Shown here: positions 1-7,317 of the stretch, piece by piece
Layout: every line of letters begins with the position of its first letter
How positions within the stretch are numbered: the first letter of the stretch is position 1
From: an uncultured Gemmatimonadota bacterium
GTDB taxonomy: Bacteria; Gemmatimonadota; Gemmatimonadetes; Longimicrobiales; Gaopeijiaceae
Direction of reading: 5' to 3'
Length of the DNA stretch: 14,745 nucleotides
Assembly (NCBI GenBank): GCA_938030915.1
Contig: CALHIO010000040.1
Span: 1 to 14,745 of the forward strand
Made by a program: the position numbers and the translations under genes
The notes under the pieces: model-generated
Seen by the model: the letters and a program-made list of their open reading frames with translations, nothing else
The model's database searches: none
What the model was told of the DNA's origin: nothing

Positions 1-1
1 T

Positions 2-283
2 GCGGTGATTCCGGTCGATGATGTCGACCACGCGATCGAGGTCGCCAACGACACGATGTACGGTCTCGCGTCCGGTGTGTGGACGCGAGACATCGGCACG
101 GCCCATCGCGTCGCCCGGGAGCTTCAGGCAGGCACGGTCTGGATCAATACCTACAACCAGTACGACTCGGCGTCCCCGTTCGGCGGATACAAGGCGAGCG
201 GCTTCGGTCGCGATCTGGGGCACGAAGCAGCGCTCGAGAAGTACACGCAGACGAAGAGTGTCTGGGTGGCCGTGGACGGCTGA
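2..283 (+). CDS. Aldehyde dehydrogenase, C-terminal fragment (5' end outside window)
   Basis: This is the last 93 residues of an NAD(P)-dependent aldehyde dehydrogenase; the reading frame is open to the left edge, so the gene is cut by the window, not broken. Visible family landmarks are the NDTMYGLASGVWTRD stretch, the AGTVWINTYN segment and the PFGGYKASGFGRDLG loop near the C-terminus, followed by the usual LEKYTQTKSVWV oligomerisation strand. The catalytic Cys and Glu lie upstream and cannot be checked. The thiolase gene starts 40 nt downstream in the same direction, so the two are probably cotranscribed. That would fit oxidation of an aldehyde to the acid that feeds the acyl-CoA pathway (phenylacetaldehyde dehydrogenase would suit a phenylacetate context). 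The substrate is inference; the family call is firm. Confidence 0.93.
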   Translation, partial: AVIPVDDVDHAIEVANDTMYGLASGVWTRDIGTAHRVARELQAGTVWINTYNQYDSASPFGGYKASGFGRDLGHEAALEKYTQTKSVWVAVDG

Positions 284-323
284 AGTCGGTCACGACATTC
301 AGGAACCCATACAGGACAAGACG

Positions 324-1520
324 ATGCGCGAAGCATGGATCATCGACGGCGTTCGGACGCCGATCGGCCGGCACGGAGGAGGGCTTGCACCCGTACGCCC
401 GGACGACCTCGCAGCCGTCACGATCGAAGGGCTCCTCCAGCGAAACGACGTCGATCCGAAGACGATCGACGACGTGCTCTTCGGGTGCATCAACCAGGCC
501 GGAGAGGACAACCGGAATGTGGCTCGCATGGCCCTGCTGCGAGCCGGACTTCCAGTCGATGTACCCGGTCAGACGGTGAATCGACTCTGCGGTTCCGGCA
601 TGCAGGCCCTGCTTTCCTCCTTCCATGCGATCCAGGGCGGCGAGGGTGACGTCTTCATCGCGGGCGGTGTGGAAAGCATGAGCCGTGCGCCGTTCGTCAT
701 GCTCAAGCCCGAGGTCGGGTATTCGCGAGGGCACCCGAAGACCGCGGATACCGTCCTCGGCTGGCGCTTCCCCAACCCGGCCTTCGCGCCCGAGTGGACG
801 ATCGGTCTCGGTGAAACGGCCGAGGTGATCGCCGAGGAATTCGGTATCACCCGCGAGGCGCAGGATGCATTCGCCGCCGAAAGCCAGCAGCGAGCCGAGC
901 GCGCGATGGCTGCCGACGTGTTCGCCGACGAGATCGTGCCCGTTTCGGTTCCGCGCCGGAAGGGCGATCCGATCGTCATCGATACGGACGAGCATCCGCG
1001 AGCCGATACGACGGCCGAGTCGCTCGCCCGCCTTCGTCCCGTTTTCAAGAAGGACGGAACGGTCACAGCCGGGAACTCGTCCGGCATCAACGATGGTGCG
1101 GCAGCCCTCCTGGTGGTCTCCGCCGAGCGGGGTAAGGAGCTGGGGCTCGAGCCCATGGCGCGTGTCGTCGGGGGAGCGGTGGCCGGCGTCGAGCCCCATC
1201 GGATGGGCATCGGGCCCGTCCTGGCGACCCGGAAGGCACTCGCGCGACGGGGCTGGACGATCGATGACATCGATATCGCCGAGCTCAACGAGGCATTCGC
1301 GGCTCAGGCGATCCCGTGCATGACGGAACTCGGGCTGGACCCCGAGCGGGTGAACGTCAACGGAGGGGCGATCGCTCTGGGACATCCGGTCGGTTGCTCG
1401 GGAGCGCGGATCGTCGTGACCCTCGTGCATCAGATGAGGCGACAGGATGCCGCGCGGGGCATGGCCTCGATGTGCATCGGGGTGGGTCAGGGCATCACGA
1501 GCCTTCTGGAGAGAGCATGA
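324..1520 (+). CDS. paaJ: Acetyl-CoA C-acyltransferase, 3-oxoadipyl-CoA thiolase (PaaJ/PcaF) type
   Basis: A 398-residue thiolase, the normal family length. It cleaves a 3-oxoacyl-CoA with CoA to acetyl-CoA and a shortened acyl-CoA in the cytoplasm. The nucleophile is Cys89 in NRLCGSGM; the catalytic His354 lies in GGAIALGHPVGCSG and the second Cys384 in MCIGVGQG, so all catalytic residues are present. The GCINQAGEDNRNVARMALL segment (residues 54-72) is characteristic of the PcaF/PaaJ branch (3-oxoadipyl-CoA and 3-oxo-5,6-dehydrosuberyl-CoA thiolases) as I know it. The ATG at 324 has an AGGA site with a 7-nt spacer; longer in-frame starts would run into the aldehyde dehydrogenase gene. The stop overlaps the next ATG by 4 nt (ATGA), implying translational coupling to the dehydrogenase. 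General degradative thiolase activity on other 3-oxoacyl-CoAs is possible; the enzyme class is certain, the pathway less so. Confidence 0.93.
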   Translation: MREAWIIDGVRTPIGRHGGGLAPVRPDDLAAVTIEGLLQRNDVDPKTIDDVLFGCINQAGEDNRNVARMALLRAGLPVDVPGQTVNRLCGSGMQALLSSFHAIQGGEGDVFIAGGVESMSRAPFVMLKPEVGYSRGHPKTADTVLGWRFPNPAFAPEWTIGLGETAEVIAEEFGITREAQDAFAAESQQRAERAMAADVFADEIVPVSVPRRKGDPIVIDTDEHPRADTTAESLARLRPVFKKDGTVTAGNSSGINDGAAALLVVSAERGKELGLEPMARVVGGAVAGVEPHRMGIGPVLATRKALARRGWTIDDIDIAELNEAFAAQAIPCMTELGLDPERVNVNGGAIALGHPVGCSGARIVVTLVHQMRRQDAARGMASMCIGVGQGITSLLERA

Positions 1521-2371
1521 GCACGATCGACACGGTGGCCGTTCTCGGCGCCGGGACCATGGGGCATGGCATCGCCCAGGTCAGCGCAGCCATCGGATGT
1601 ACCGTACGGATGTACGATATCAACGACGACGCCGTCGCTGCGGGAATGGGCCGGATTCGCGGTAACCTCGACAAGGGCATCGCACGCGGGAAGGTGACGG
1701 AGGAAGCGCGCGAGGCGACGCTCGCCAACCTCACGACGACGACCCGCATCGCGGAGGCGGTGACCGGGGCAGACCTCGTAGTGGAGGCTGCGCCCGAATC
1801 GATGGAGCTCAAGGAGTCGATCTTCTCCGAGGTCGATGCGGCAGCCCCGGGGCACGCGATTCTCGCTACGAACACCTCCTCCCTCTCGATCGCGCAGATC
1901 GCGGCATCCGTGGAGGACCCCGGTCGTTTCGTCGGGATGCATTTCTTCAACCCGGTTCACATCATGGCGCTCGTCGAGGTCGTGTGGGGGCCGGCTACGT
2001 CCGAGGACACCCGTGACGCCGCTGTCGACTTCGCGCGCCGGCTCGGCAAGGAACCAATCGTTGTGAAGGACGCTCCGGGCTTCGCATCGTCCCGCCTCGG
2101 GATCGTGCTGGGCATGGAGGCCATTCGCATGTTCGAGCAGGGCGTCGCTTCGCCGGAGGACATCGACAAGGCGATGGAGCTCGGCTACAGGCATCCGATG
2201 GGGCCGCTCAAGCTGACCGATCTGGTGGGTCTCGACGTACGGCTCGGCATCACCGAGTACCTTCATGAGACACTGGGTTCGGATGCCTTCGCTCCCCCCG
2301 CCCTGCTTCGGCGGATGGTCGAAGAAGGCAAGCTGGGAAAGAAAAGCGGGCAAGGCTTCTATACGTGGTAG
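1517..2371 (+). CDS. 3-hydroxyacyl-CoA (3-hydroxybutyryl-CoA / PaaH-type) dehydrogenase
   Basis: A 284-residue single-domain 3-hydroxyacyl-CoA dehydrogenase, as expected for PaaH/Hbd. It oxidises 3-hydroxyacyl-CoA to 3-oxoacyl-CoA with NAD+, supplying the thiolase encoded just upstream. The Rossmann NAD-binding loop is GAGTMGHG at residues 11-18. The catalytic His142 is in GMHFFNPVHIM, the paired Glu154 in ALVEVV and Ser121 in NTSSLS, all at the family spacing. The Asn usually found in the PGFxxNR motif is Ser192 here (PGFASSRLG). The C-terminal dimerisation domain is complete, with GYRHPMGPLKLTDLVGLD and a terminal LGKKSGQGFYTW typical of the family. A GGAG site lies 5 nt before the ATG, inside the thiolase 3' end. 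The hydratase gene follows after 60 nt in the same direction. Physiological substrate is not determined by sequence. Confidence 0.93.
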   Translation: MSTIDTVAVLGAGTMGHGIAQVSAAIGCTVRMYDINDDAVAAGMGRIRGNLDKGIARGKVTEEAREATLANLTTTTRIAEAVTGADLVVEAAPESMELKESIFSEVDAAAPGHAILATNTSSLSIAQIAASVEDPGRFVGMHFFNPVHIMALVEVVWGPATSEDTRDAAVDFARRLGKEPIVVKDAPGFASSRLGIVLGMEAIRMFEQGVASPEDIDKAMELGYRHPMGPLKLTDLVGLDVRLGITEYLHETLGSDAFAPPALLRRMVEEGKLGKKSGQGFYTW

Positions 2372-2431
2372 CGTGAAGCGCTCCGCACCGAAGCATTCAG
2401 CCGCGTCCCTTTCACGACGAATGGAGTTCCG

Positions 2432-3214
2432 ATGACCGACGCACCGGTCCTGGTAGACAAACGCGACGACCACATCGCCGTCATCACGCTCAACCGCCCC
2501 GACAAGCTCAACGCCCTGAACTCCGAGGTTCGTCGCATTCTTCGCGACACGTTCGACGAACTCGAGCAGGACGATGACGTTCGGGCTGTCGTCATTCACG
2601 GAACGGGAGAAAAGGCGTTCGTCGCCGGAGCCGATATCACGGAGTTCGCTGCTCGCACGGCAGAGGAGCAGAGGGAGGTGTACGCGCGACGGCGGATCTA
2701 CGAAACCGTCGCCGACTTCCCCAAGCCCGTCCTCTGCGCGATCCATGGCTTCTGCATCGGAGGTGGCTCCGAACTCGCGCTCGCCTGCGACATCCGTGTC
2801 GCGGATCGCACGGCCCGCATCAGTCAGGCTGAGATCCGTATCGGGCTCATCCCCGGTGGTGGCGGGACTCAGCGTCTCGCCCGCCTAGTCGGCCGCGGCT
2901 GGGCGTCGATCATCAGCCTGACCGGAGACTTCATCGAGGCCGAGGAAGCGCATCGGATCGGCTACATCGACGTCCTGGTCGACGAGGGAGAGCACCTGAC
3001 CCGGGCACTCGAGCTCGCGGGTCGCATGACTCGTTGGAGCCCGGTATCTCTTCGGCTGGCGAAGGATGCCATTCGGGCTTCCTTCGAACTGCCGCTCGAG
3101 GAGGGGTTGGTGTACGAGAAGGAGCGGTTTCTGGACGCTTTCGCGTCCGAGGACGGCCGCGAAGGGGTCTCGGCGTTCATGGAGAAGCGGAAGCCGGACT
3201 TCAAGGGTCGCTGA
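2432..3214 (+). CDS. Enoyl-CoA hydratase (crotonase family)
   Basis: A 260-residue crotonase-fold enzyme, normal length, expected to hydrate 2,3-enoyl-CoA to 3-hydroxyacyl-CoA. It carries the NRPDKLNAL segment (residues 21-29), the KAFVAGADITEF oxyanion-hole region (61-72) and both catalytic glutamates of true hydratases: Glu114 in GGGSELALACD and Glu134 in QAEIRIGLIPGGGGTQRL. The C-terminal trimerisation helices are intact. The ATG at 2432 follows a GGAG-type site (tggagttccg). With the dehydrogenase and thiolase upstream it completes hydration, oxidation and thiolysis, as in PaaF/PaaG steps of phenylacetate breakdown or in short-chain beta-oxidation. The 60-nt gap from the dehydrogenase shows no terminator, so I read it as the same operon. 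Which enoyl-CoA it uses is unknown. Confidence 0.92.
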   Translation: MTDAPVLVDKRDDHIAVITLNRPDKLNALNSEVRRILRDTFDELEQDDDVRAVVIHGTGEKAFVAGADITEFAARTAEEQREVYARRRIYETVADFPKPVLCAIHGFCIGGGSELALACDIRVADRTARISQAEIRIGLIPGGGGTQRLARLVGRGWASIISLTGDFIEAEEAHRIGYIDVLVDEGEHLTRALELAGRMTRWSPVSLRLAKDAIRASFELPLEEGLVYEKERFLDAFASEDGREGVSAFMEKRKPDFKGR

Positions 3215-3233
3215 GCGCAGCGCGCCGGTGCAG

Positions 3234-3257
3234 GGCCTCCTGCGAGCAGCTGAGGCC
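3234..3257 (+). other. GC-rich hairpin after the hydratase gene (possible operon end)
   Basis: In the 144-nt gap between the hydratase stop and the hydrolase start, GGCCTC at 3234-3239 pairs with GAGGCC at 3252-3257, and CTGC/GCAG inside extends the stem with a 2-nt bulge and a tight loop. There is no following T-run, so it is at best a weak or Rho-assisted terminator or a 3'-end stabilising structure. The rest of the gap shows no promoter I would defend. Confidence 0.35.
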
Positions 3258-3358
3258 ACCTGGACTGTCGCAGCGGTCGCGGCCGTATTCGACGGAGTCG
3301 TGGCCATGTTCGACGTGGACGATTAGGATCTCCCTCTTCGTCCATTACCGAACTGTCC

Positions 3359-4303
3359 ATGCGCATCGCCCGAATCGCAGCTTTGTTGGGAGCACTTCTT
3401 CCGATTTCGGCGCCGGCCCACGCCCAGGAGGCAGAGCAGCTCACCCTGCTCCGCAGCCATCTTCAGGGGCAGCTGACATCGATCGTCGAAGCCTATGAAG
3501 GCGTGGCCGGCGTACACGTCGTGGACCTCACGACTGGTGATCGCTTTGCAGTGCGCGACCAGCTGGTCTTCCCGCAGGCGAGCGCGATCAAGGTCCCCAT
3601 CCTCCTGGAACTCTTTCGCCGGGCCGAGGCCGATCCGGACCTGCTCGTAAAGCGGATCGACCTGACGGACGAGGTACGAACCGGTGGGAGCGGGGTGCTT
3701 CAGGTCCTGACGGACGGAGGCTCTGCGCTGTCGCTCGAGGACTACGCCATCTACATGATCCTGCATTCGGACAATACGGCGACGAACGTGTTGATCGACG
3801 AGCTGGGTATGGACGCGATCAACACCCTCTCCACCTCGCTCGGCGCTCCGAGTACGCGGCTGCAGCGCAAGATGATTCAGCCGGAAGAGTCGGCCCGTGG
3901 AAACGAGAACCTCTCCACGCCACGAGACGCAGCCACCATCATGGAACGGATCGCGACGTGCGATCTGCCGATGAGCGAAGCGTCATGCCGACGCGTGCTC
4001 GAGATTCTGGAGCTTCCCAAGGGAGGCCCGATCCGGACCCCCGTTCCGAACTCGATTCCGATCGCGTTCAAGCCGGGCGGCATCACGGGGGTTGCCACGG
4101 TCTGGGCGATCGTCGACGTCCCGGATCGCCCGTACGTGATCACCGTCATGTCGAACTACGGGGGTAACGGCGGTGCGGTGATCGAGGCCGCTCAGACCGC
4201 TGCCTACAGTTACTTCAGCCGGCTGTCCGGCGTCACGGAGTACGGCACGCGCGTGCCGCTCGACGTGAAGCGTCGGATCCGGGGATCAGGAGCTACACCA
4301 TGA
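3359..4303 (+). CDS. Exported serine hydrolase, class A beta-lactamase-like fold
   Basis: A 314-residue protein with a signal peptide: Arg at residues 2 and 6, a hydrophobic core ALLGALLPISAPA, and an AHA-Q cleavage context near residues 21-23. The mature part matches the beta-lactamase/DD-peptidase serine hydrolase fold. It has the nucleophile motif SAIK at 75-78, SDN at 137-139 (ILHSDNTATN) and a KPG triad at 238-240 (FKPGGITGV) in place of the usual KTG/KSG. The omega-loop Glu-x-x-x-Asn that performs deacylation in true class A beta-lactamases is not evident before RGNENLSTP (180-188), so penicillin hydrolysis is doubtful; an amidase, esterase or peptidase role outside the inner membrane is more cautious. 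There is no strong Shine-Dalgarno, but this start gives the complete signal peptide. Its stop overlaps the DUF3311-type gene by 4 nt, tying it to the symporter. Confidence 0.85.
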   Translation: MRIARIAALLGALLPISAPAHAQEAEQLTLLRSHLQGQLTSIVEAYEGVAGVHVVDLTTGDRFAVRDQLVFPQASAIKVPILLELFRRAEADPDLLVKRIDLTDEVRTGGSGVLQVLTDGGSALSLEDYAIYMILHSDNTATNVLIDELGMDAINTLSTSLGAPSTRLQRKMIQPEESARGNENLSTPRDAATIMERIATCDLPMSEASCRRVLEILELPKGGPIRTPVPNSIPIAFKPGGITGVATVWAIVDVPDRPYVITVMSNYGGNGGAVIEAAQTAAYSYFSRLSGVTEYGTRVPLDVKRRIRGSGATP

Positions 4304-4527
4304 GCCTGAGGACCGCACGGGTTCTGGCGGCGGGATACCACCTGGCGATGCTGTACTTCGTCACCTGGCCGGGTATCCTCCCGTTCGCCAAGGCCGAGCC
4401 CCTTGTGCTTGGCCTGCCCTTCACCATGGCATGGATCGCCGTCTGGATCGCCGGAAGTGTCATCGTGCTCGCCCTGCTCGACCGAGTCGAGAAGAAGCAC
4501 CGGATCGATGGTGGAGGTGACGCCTGA
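4300..4527 (+). CDS. Small DUF3311-type membrane protein, partner of the symporter
   Basis: A 75-residue protein with two predicted transmembrane helices, roughly residues 8-30 (AAGYHLAMLYFVTWPGILPF) and 37-60 (LGLPFTMAWIAVWIAGSVIVLALL), and a short charged tail DRVEKKHRIDGGGDA. Size, topology and position just before a sodium:solute symporter match the DUF3311 family, small proteins habitually encoded beside SSS transporters; their role as a subunit is presumed, not proven. An AGGAG site sits 7 nt before the ATG. The start overlaps the hydrolase stop (ATGA), and the stop shares one base with the symporter start (TGATG). That tight packing implies coordinated, near-stoichiometric translation of the three genes. 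Confidence 0.82.
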   Translation: MSLRTARVLAAGYHLAMLYFVTWPGILPFAKAEPLVLGLPFTMAWIAVWIAGSVIVLALLDRVEKKHRIDGGGDA

Positions 4528-5984
4528 TGGAGCAGTGGATTGTCGTTACGATCATCATCACCCTGTACCTGGGCCTGACGCTCACCATCGGTCTTCTGGC
4601 CGGCCGAAAGCAGAGCGACAGTGTCGCTGGCTATGTGGCTGCCGACCGAAGCTTCGGGCTACTGGTCATGTATTTCGTCACCGGTGCATCGGTCTTCAGT
4701 GCCTTCGCATTCCTCGGCGGGCCCGGCTGGGCGTATTCCCGAGGTGCTGCGGCCTTCTACATCCTGGCGTACGGAGCGCTCGGGATGGCGCCCTTCTACT
4801 GGGTTGGGCCGAGGGTCGCCGCGCTCGGTCGGCGACACGGGTTCGTGACCCAGGCTCAGCTCATCACGGGTCGGTTTCCGTCACGAAACCTCTCGGGATT
4901 GATCGCGCTTCTCAGCCTGATCGCCTTCGTGCCCTACGTGACTCTGCAGATGCGCGGCGCAGGTATCGTGATCGAAGCGGTCACGGACGGGAACGTACCG
5001 ATCTGGCTGGGTTCGGCGGTCGCGTACGGCATCGTAATCGCGTACGTCCTGTCCGCGGGAGCCATGGCCGTCGGATGGACCAATACGTTCCAGGGTATCT
5101 TCATGGTGGTCATCGCCTGGTCCCTGGGGCTGTATCTCCCGAATGCGCTGTACGGCGGTATCGGTGAGATGTTCACGCAGATCGTGGCAGAGCGACCGGA
5201 TTTGCTCGACCCACCGGGACTGACCGCGACCGGGGAGGCCTGGAGCTGGGGGGCCTACTCGAGCTTCATTCTCGTGAGCGCCGTGGGCCTCATGATGTGG
5301 CCACACCTGTTCATGAAGGCGTTCACGGCGAAGGACGACGACACCCTTCGTCGCACGGTGATTCTCTTCCCGACCTTCCAGCTCTTTCTGATCCCCGTCT
5401 TTCTGATAGGGTTCTCGGGCGTGCTCTTCGCGGGCTCTCCGCCGTCGAGTGACTTCATTCTCCCCTTCATGATTCTGGAGACCGAGCTGCCCGCGCTGGT
5501 CGTCGGGCTCTTCTGTGCCGGAGCACTGTCCGCGTCCATGTCGACCGGAGACGCACTCCTTCACGCGTCGGCGTCGGTGGTCGTGGAAGACGGTGTTCAG
5601 CAGTTCGTCGATCTGGACGAGCACACGCAGCGCCGTCTCATGCAGGGGCTCGTACTCCTCACGGGCGCGACCGCGTACATCTTCGCACAGGATCCGGACT
5701 CGTCACTCGTGTTGTTGCTGGCATCGGCGTACGGGATCATCGCCCAGTTCGCGCCACCCGTCTTGGCTGCGCTGTACTGGAGGCGCGCGACCACGCGGGG
5801 CGTGATCGCCGGGCTGATCGCCGGGGCAGCCACGGCCTTCTTCTTCTGGCAGAACCCGGAGTACAAGCCGTTCGATATCCACGAGGGCATCGTCGGCCTC
5901 CTCGTCCACATCCCGGTACTCATCATCGTCAGCCTGGCCACCGAGCCCCAGACAGAAGAGCATCTCGACGCCTTCTTCGAGTAG
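4527..5984 (+). CDS. Sodium:solute symporter (SSS family)
   Basis: A 485-residue polytopic inner-membrane protein with about 13 hydrophobic helices, the usual length and topology of SSS (SLC5-type) transporters, which couple Na+ entry to uptake of a small solute. Landmarks are the N-terminal TIGLLAGRKQSDSVAGYVAADRS-like region (residues 20-42), the GASVFSAFAFLGGPGWAYSRG helix where Na+/substrate sites usually lie, GRFPSRNLSGL, the MMWPHLFMKAF segment (about residues 257-267) and the GALSASMSTGDALLHASAS segment that includes conserved Ser residues of the Na2 site. A GGAGG site lies 9 nt before the ATG. The hydrolase and DUF3311 genes upstream suggest that the solute is a product of extracytoplasmic hydrolysis. 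Substrate cannot be read from the sequence; pantothenate/proline-like is only the broad family label. Confidence 0.92.
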   Translation: MEQWIVVTIIITLYLGLTLTIGLLAGRKQSDSVAGYVAADRSFGLLVMYFVTGASVFSAFAFLGGPGWAYSRGAAAFYILAYGALGMAPFYWVGPRVAALGRRHGFVTQAQLITGRFPSRNLSGLIALLSLIAFVPYVTLQMRGAGIVIEAVTDGNVPIWLGSAVAYGIVIAYVLSAGAMAVGWTNTFQGIFMVVIAWSLGLYLPNALYGGIGEMFTQIVAERPDLLDPPGLTATGEAWSWGAYSSFILVSAVGLMMWPHLFMKAFTAKDDDTLRRTVILFPTFQLFLIPVFLIGFSGVLFAGSPPSSDFILPFMILETELPALVVGLFCAGALSASMSTGDALLHASASVVVEDGVQQFVDLDEHTQRRLMQGLVLLTGATAYIFAQDPDSSLVLLLASAYGIIAQFAPPVLAALYWRRATTRGVIAGLIAGAATAFFFWQNPEYKPFDIHEGIVGLLVHIPVLIIVSLATEPQTEEHLDAFFE

Positions 5985-6010
5985 GGACACGATCAGGCCC
6001 TGAAGGCAGA

Positions 6011-6040
6011 GAGGGGCGGACCCGTCAGTGCCCGCCCCTC
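6011..6040. terminator. GC-rich inverted repeat between convergent genes (candidate bidirectional terminator)
   Basis: GAGGGGCGG at 6011-6019 pairs with CCGCCCCTC at 6032-6040 around a 12-nt loop, 27 nt after the symporter stop and 77 nt from the converging transglycosylase stop. A 9-bp perfect GC-rich stem in a convergent gap is what a terminator would look like, but neither strand has a T-run after it, so intrinsic termination is uncertain. A second small hairpin (6-bp arms, 3-nt loop) lies at 6079-6093. Confidence 0.5.
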
Positions 6041-6116
6041 CGGTCGGGCGCTCGCGTCAGCTGACCCGGGACGGCTGCGACGACCTGGTCGTCCATCCCC
6101 GCGGTCGTCCGTGCGC

Positions 6117-7142
6117 CTAGTCGTCCGTCCGCCGAGGCGGCAGCTCTCCAGAGAGCCGTGCGACCGCAGCCCCGCCACTGCCGACGGGAACACGCACGGG
6201 GTACATCTCTCCCGGGGGCGTCACGCCCTGAGTCAGGTGCGGATTGAGCGCGAAGATGAGCTCCGCGTTCGCGTCCAGGGCATCCGCGACGCTCTGCAGC
6301 GTGGTGTAGCCGGGCACGAAGATGTTGTCGTATCGGTAGGGAGTGACGGTCCCATCCGAATCCGCGACCTCGGCATCCCGAGCCAGACGGGATACGGCGA
6401 TCATTTTCGGGACGTATTCGCGGGTCTCGCGCGGCAGGTAGTCGGCGATATCCCAGAAGAGAGCATCATTCCACTCACGCCCTGACGCATGGCGATTGAG
6501 CACCATTTCGAGACGGCCCGGCCCCGCGTTGAATGCAGCCGCGGCGAGGTACCAGGATCCGCCGAAGCGATTGTGCAGGTACGCCAGATACTCCAGCGCC
6601 GCCTCGGTGGCACGGACCGGATCACGCCGTTCGTCCACGAATGGATCCATGCGGAGCCCGTACTGCAGGGCCGTAGGACTCATGAACTGCCACAGCCCCA
6701 CCGCGAACACCCGGGAAACAGCGAGCGGCGAGTACTCGGACTCGATCATCGGGATGTAGGCGAGCTCTTCCGGCATTCCACGTAGCCGGAGGTTCGACTG
6801 GAGGACCTCATCGAACCGCTGCTTTCGAACGAGCAGATACTCGAACTCCTCACGGCGGGTCGTCTGAAAGGCCTTGAGCCACTTCTCGACCCGCGGATGA
6901 ACGTCCAGCGGGATGGAACTCCTTGGAGCAGCATCGACCGTCAGAGCATCGAGCGTGAGGGACTGAGTCGCGACGTCTCGACCCATCCACACGACGGGGA
7001 CCGTGAGGAGAGCGGTGAGAAAGCCGGCTCTCGACCCGCGGAGTCGCCAAACCGGCGTCCCCCGATCCTGCGGGGACTCGGACCTCGAGTCCCCTGTCTC
7101 GACACGAGCCTCAGGCTCGCGAAGGTCATCGGTAGACAACAT
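6117..7142 (-). CDS. MltD-like lytic transglycosylase (SLT/GH23 domain, LysM-like C-terminus)
   Basis: A 341-residue murein-cleaving enzyme that cuts the MurNAc-GlcNAc bond with 1,6-anhydro product formation. It has an N-terminal charged segment, one hydrophobic anchor or signal near residues 39-54 (AGFLTALLTVPVVWMG), and then an SLT domain. The catalytic Glu134 is in YIPMIESEYSP, followed by GLWQFMSPTA (149-158), AAAFNAGPGR (201-210) and REYVPKMIAV (241-250), the usual MltD-type order. Residues 269-320 (FVPGYTTLQSVADALD... NPHLTQGVTPPG) look like a single divergent LysM repeat for peptidoglycan binding. A perfect AAGGAGGT lies only 2-3 nt before the ATG at 7142; the adjacent in-frame TTG (codon 2) would give a better spacing, so the start may be one codon later. 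It is preceded by its own upstream terminator and so is probably an independent transcription unit. Confidence 0.9.
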   Translation of the reverse strand: MLSTDDLREPEARVETGDSRSESPQDRGTPVWRLRGSRAGFLTALLTVPVVWMGRDVATQSLTLDALTVDAAPRSSIPLDVHPRVEKWLKAFQTTRREEFEYLLVRKQRFDEVLQSNLRLRGMPEELAYIPMIESEYSPLAVSRVFAVGLWQFMSPTALQYGLRMDPFVDERRDPVRATEAALEYLAYLHNRFGGSWYLAAAAFNAGPGRLEMVLNRHASGREWNDALFWDIADYLPRETREYVPKMIAVSRLARDAEVADSDGTVTPYRYDNIFVPGYTTLQSVADALDANAELIFALNPHLTQGVTPPGEMYPVRVPVGSGGAAVARLSGELPPRRTDD

Positions 7143-7261
7143 CTACCTCCTTCTATTGTCGCCCTGCCTCTCCGTACGTGTTACCGGACAACCAGGATTC
7201 GAGGTCCAGAACCCCGGAGCAGGCATGGGCGTTCCGTCCGTGTTCGACATTCACGGACATC

Positions 7262-7293
7262 AAAAAAGATACCCCAGGCGGCGTCGGCCGCCT
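7262..7293 (-). terminator. Intrinsic terminator of the rng-rplU-rpmA unit
   Basis: Read on the minus strand, 25 nt after the rpmA stop, AGGCGGC pairs with GCCGCCT around a 4-nt loop (7-bp perfect GC-rich stem), then 8 nt later comes a run of six T. The T-run is a little far from the stem, so strength is uncertain, but this is the best intrinsic terminator in the window and it separates rpmA from the downstream transglycosylase gene. Confidence 0.6.
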
Positions 7294-7317
7294 AGCGGTT
7301 CTTGAAAGGGAGTGGAA

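Noticed and set aside
144..1430. Long open frame antisense to the thiolase gene
   Set aside because: It mirrors the codon pattern of a clear thiolase with all catalytic residues, has no recognisable protein features and no ribosome site; a GC-rich codon shadow.
7190..7240. tRNA-like GGATTCGAGGTCC on the plus strand
   Set aside because: It resembles a T-arm only superficially; no acceptor stem, anticodon arm or D-arm can be folded around it.
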